The position numbers and the translations under genes are program-made. From the NCBI GenBank assembly GCA_937988705.1, contig CALKIA010000333.1, forward strand, positions 1-14,973: DNA of 14,973 bases. Reading direction: 5' to 3'. Below are positions 12,749 through 14,973 of the stretch, one piece after another (the first letter of the stretch is position 1; each line of letters opens with the position of its first letter). The notes beneath the pieces were generated by a model. That model was not told the origin of the DNA. It did no database searches and saw only the letters and a list, made by a program, of their open reading frames with translations. Origin of the DNA: an uncultured Chloroflexota bacterium. Lineage in GTDB: Bacteria > Chloroflexota > Anaerolineae > Aggregatilineales > Phototrophicaceae.

Positions 12749-13621
12749 TCATTCCCCAAGCGGTGCGCCATATACGCCGAACTCAACTGCGCCGGTGTTG
12801 CCACCGTTGCTCTCGACCACGGCAAAGCGCAGCGTTTCAGTTTCGAAATCCACGTCAAACGTATAAGCTTGATTTGCATCCGGCACTTCGAATGGGCCGT
12901 AGACCGTGCCATCGTCGGTGGTCACGGTGAAACTGAATACCTGCGCGGTGTTATTGGACATCGTGCGCGTCCAGTACTCGAGCCGCTCGACGTGCGACCG
13001 CTGCCCGAGGCGGATTTCGAACCATGCGTTGTTCCCATCGCCCTGCGATGACCACGCCGAATTGCCACTGCCATCAAATGCACTCAGAATGCCCCACGCG
13101 AACTCCGGGGCAGCCCCACCGAACGCGCTGCTGTAACCGATGATTTCTGCACCGAGTTCCGCCGAGGCCAGATTCGTCACCGCGACTTCGACGCGGGCTG
13201 GTGTCGTGAACGTCAGCACGGGCGATAGGTAGATCACGCCGTTGTCATCCGTGCCCTGCACGCGGAAATAGTAGGTTGTTTCCGGCTCAAGATGGGTCAA
13301 CAGAGGATGATGGTCAGTGTGCGTCCCGCCGTTCATATCGGTATCGACGGCGAGCGAACCGAATTCCGGCGTGGTCCCATAGACGATGCTGCACGCGACC
13401 GGGACGGTCGTCGTAATGGGCAGGGTGGCGGTGCCGTCATTGGCGAAATCGCTCACTACAAGCGCACCGTCAAGGATGTCATCGACCGGACGGAACGTGA
13501 CGGCGGCGAGGATATCCGCGATGGGGGGCGCCTCCTGAGCGCTGCTGTGAGCGACGAATAGCAGACTGCTGATGACGAGTATCACGGCGCCAAGTAAGTA
13601 GAATCGGATGACTTTGTTCAC
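12749..13621 (-). CDS. Secreted protein with Fn3-like and discoidin (F5/8 type C)-like domains
   Basis: 290-residue exported protein with a Sec signal (hydrophobic 7-24, likely cut after SSA at 28). Residues about 55-141 resemble a fibronectin type III or purple-acid-phosphatase N-terminal domain: CSIVYGTTPEFGSL, then LTHLEPETTYYFRVQGTD and the closing TFTTPA. Residues about 146-287 look like a discoidin/F5-8C galactose-binding domain: SAFDGSGNSAWSSQGDGNNA, WFEIRLGQ, VERLEYWTRT and a final EFGVYGAP. No catalytic motif was found, so an adhesive or carbohydrate-binding role is likely. The start is a GTG at 13621 with AAGG 9 bases upstream. TATAAT on the minus strand (13662-13657) is a good -10 box without a clear -35. 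It is divergent from the histidine kinase, but no functional link can be shown. Confidence 0.82.
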   Translation of the reverse strand: MNKVIRFYLLGAVILVISSLLFVAHSSAQEAPPIADILAAVTFRPVDDILDGALVVSDFANDGTATLPITTTVPVACSIVYGTTPEFGSLAVDTDMNGGTHTDHHPLLTHLEPETTYYFRVQGTDDNGVIYLSPVLTFTTPARVEVAVTNLASAELGAEIIGYSSAFGGAAPEFAWGILSAFDGSGNSAWSSQGDGNNAWFEIRLGQRSHVERLEYWTRTMSNNTAQVFSFTVTTDDGTVYGPFEVPDANQAYTFDVDFETETLRFAVVESNGGNTGAVEFGVYGAPLGE

Positions 13622-13656
13622 AGTGACTGGCCTTCGCTAAACCTCATGTTTGTGGA

Positions 13657-13662
13657 ATTATA
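13657..13662 (-). promoter_or_regulatory. Possible -10 box for the Fn3/discoidin gene
   Basis: A perfect TATAAT on the minus strand 36 bases before the GTG start. No convincing -35 hexamer is found 16-18 bases upstream, so this is a weak call. Confidence 0.3.
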
Positions 13663-13771
13663 CCTCTGGCTCACACCTACGCTCGATTGGGAGACGTTTA
13701 TTCAGTGCGACTTTGTCCTGTGTTATCCTTAAATGTTGAGTGGAATTCGGTAACGATGATGAAGGTTCAGT

Positions 13772-14973
13772 ATGCAGTATTCTGTCTATGCATTGGTGAT
13801 CCTCGCGGCCATGGCATTCTCGTTATGGCTGGCGTATGCCATCTGGTCGCGACGTCCTGGCGTCGGGGTGACCACGTTCGTCGTGATGACGTTGGGCGTC
13901 GCGTTGTGGACGTTTGCCACTGCGCTTGAAATCACGCTAACCAGCTTCGGCGGCAAGGTGTTTGCCACGCATCTGATTTACCTGGGCTTGGGCATTGTCA
14001 TCCCCAGTTGGTTGATCTTCGCCTTGCAGTATACCGGGCAAGGCGCTTTGGTTACGCGTAACCGCCTCCTGCTGCTCGTCATTGAACCGATCCTCCTGCA
14101 AGTGCTGATAGCGACCAATGACAGCCATCGGTTGTACTGGACGACGCGTGAATTGGTGACGATCGGCGATTACATTGTCTTCAATTTCGAGCTGGGGTCG
14201 GCTTTCTGGCTGCACGCGCTTTATTCGTATGCGCTGCTGCTGGTCGGGGCCGTGGTACTGGTTCGCGCTTTCCTCCGGTCGCCGCAGCTCTACCGCGGAC
14301 AGGTGAGATTTCTCCTGCTGGCTAACCTCACACCGTGGTTGGCCAACTTTGTGTACCTGACCGGACTGAGCCCGCTGCCCGCCTTTGTCGACATCACCTC
14401 GATTGCCTTTGTGATCAGTGTGGCTGCAATCGGGTGGAGTCTGTACCGTTTTCGCCTGATGGATGTTGTTCCAGTGGCGCGTGACACGATCATCGACAAC
14501 ATGGACGATGCGATTCTCGTGCTGGACAGCCGCGCGCGGATCCTCGACATTAACCGAGCGGCGCTCAACCTGCTGAACCGCGCGACGAGGGATGGGGTGA
14601 TTGGTCACTTGGTCAGTGAAGTGCTGCCGAACCAACAAGCGCTGATCAGCGAGTTTCGCGAAGTACCCGAAGTGAATACGGAAATCACGATTTCTGTCAG
14701 TGGTCAGCCGCGCATCTTCAACCTACGAATCACGCCGTTGCGCAACCGCCAGCAGGAATTAAGCGGGCGAGTGATCGTCCTGAACGATATCACGACGCTC
14801 AAACAAGCCAACGAGCAGTTGAAGCTGGCCAGCGAACAGGCTGAAGCCGCGAATCGTCTGAAAAGTGAATTTCTCGCCACGATGTCGCACGAACTGCGAA
14901 CACCGCTCAATGCGATCATCGGTTACACCGAAATCCAGTTGATGGGCATCGGCGGTGAGCTCAGCCCGCTGCA
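13772..14973 (+). CDS. Membrane histidine kinase, 7TM-PAS-HisKA (partial, C-terminus off the window)
   Basis: Sensor kinase of a two-component system; 400 codons are visible. The N-terminal 225 residues hold about seven hydrophobic segments and match the histidine-kinase 7TM region, including PILLQVLIATNDSHRLYW (106-123), a landmark of that family. A PAS domain follows (about 236-345, with DNMDDAILVLDSRARILDIN and a closing VIVLNDITTLK). A short coiled coil leads to the dimerisation domain, where H373 in MSHELRTPLNAIIGYTE is the phosphorylated histidine. The ATPase domain lies past the end. The start at 13772 has GAAGG 6 bases upstream. No partner response regulator is visible. The signal is unknown; the divergent secreted protein is a possible target or simply a neighbour. 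Confidence 0.93.
   Translation, partial: MQYSVYALVILAAMAFSLWLAYAIWSRRPGVGVTTFVVMTLGVALWTFATALEITLTSFGGKVFATHLIYLGLGIVIPSWLIFALQYTGQGALVTRNRLLLLVIEPILLQVLIATNDSHRLYWTTRELVTIGDYIVFNFELGSAFWLHALYSYALLLVGAVVLVRAFLRSPQLYRGQVRFLLLANLTPWLANFVYLTGLSPLPAFVDITSIAFVISVAAIGWSLYRFRLMDVVPVARDTIIDNMDDAILVLDSRARILDINRAALNLLNRATRDGVIGHLVSEVLPNQQALISEFREVPEVNTEITISVSGQPRIFNLRITPLRNRQQELSGRVIVLNDITTLKQANEQLKLASEQAEAANRLKSEFLATMSHELRTPLNAIIGYTEIQLMGIGGELSPL

Noticed and set aside
11941..12912. 323-codon minus-strand frame opposite the end of the U32 gene
   Set aside because: It is antisense to conserved U32 sequence, runs through the hairpin at 12716-12737 and into the next gene, and shows no family motif.
13937..14638. 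233-codon minus-strand frame opposite the histidine kinase
   Set aside because: The plus strand encodes an unmistakable 7TM-PAS kinase; the antisense product is Gln/Arg/His-rich low-complexity sequence.

Overview
The window looks like chromosomal DNA from a moderately GC-rich bacterium, most likely a member of the Chloroflexota (Anaerolineae-type). This placement is inference from style: a Tat-exported sugar-binding protein with no lipobox, secreted proteins with acidic Thr/Pro/Glu linkers, a 7TM-PAS histidine kinase, and dispersed GTAGGGGC-type palindromes. No rRNA, tRNA, CRISPR array, transposase or phage gene was seen.

Left part (1-7500), glycan use. A partial sugar ABC permease (1-673, minus) follows a Tat-exported solute-binding protein gene (842-2491, minus). 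Divergent from these is a cytoplasmic GH1 beta-glucosidase-type enzyme (2699-4051, plus). The two outward promoters lie on top of each other in an almost perfectly symmetric element (2609-2649). Next on the minus strand is a likely two-gene operon: a secreted GH30 glycosidase (5911-7365), then a secreted protein made of three carbohydrate-binding-like modules and no catalytic domain (4306-5865). A consistent model is that GH30 and the binding protein act outside the cell on a beta-glucan-like polymer, the ABC importer takes up the oligosaccharides, and GH1 splits them inside. The substrate is inferred, not shown.

Middle part (7500-10200), regulators. An alpha/beta hydrolase of the epoxide hydrolase/haloalkane dehalogenase type (7513-8367, minus) is divergent from a TetR repressor (8458-9075, plus), with a 30-bp palindrome between them that is a good operator candidate. 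The TetR gene runs into a convergent LysR regulator (9082-10008, minus), which has a LysR-type box in its own promoter region.

Right part (10192-14973). This holds an 834-residue U32-family protein related to RNA-hydroxylating enzymes, a secreted protein with an Fn3-like and a discoidin-like domain (12749-13621, minus), and the start of a 7TM-PAS histidine kinase running off the window (13772 onward, plus).

Intergenic spaces are short. No gap between genes exceeds 300 bases; the longest is 4052-4305, which holds several hairpin elements. GC-rich palindromes of one apparent family sit just 3' of genes at 781-808, 4095-4116, 4157-4214, 7469-7496 and 12716-12737.
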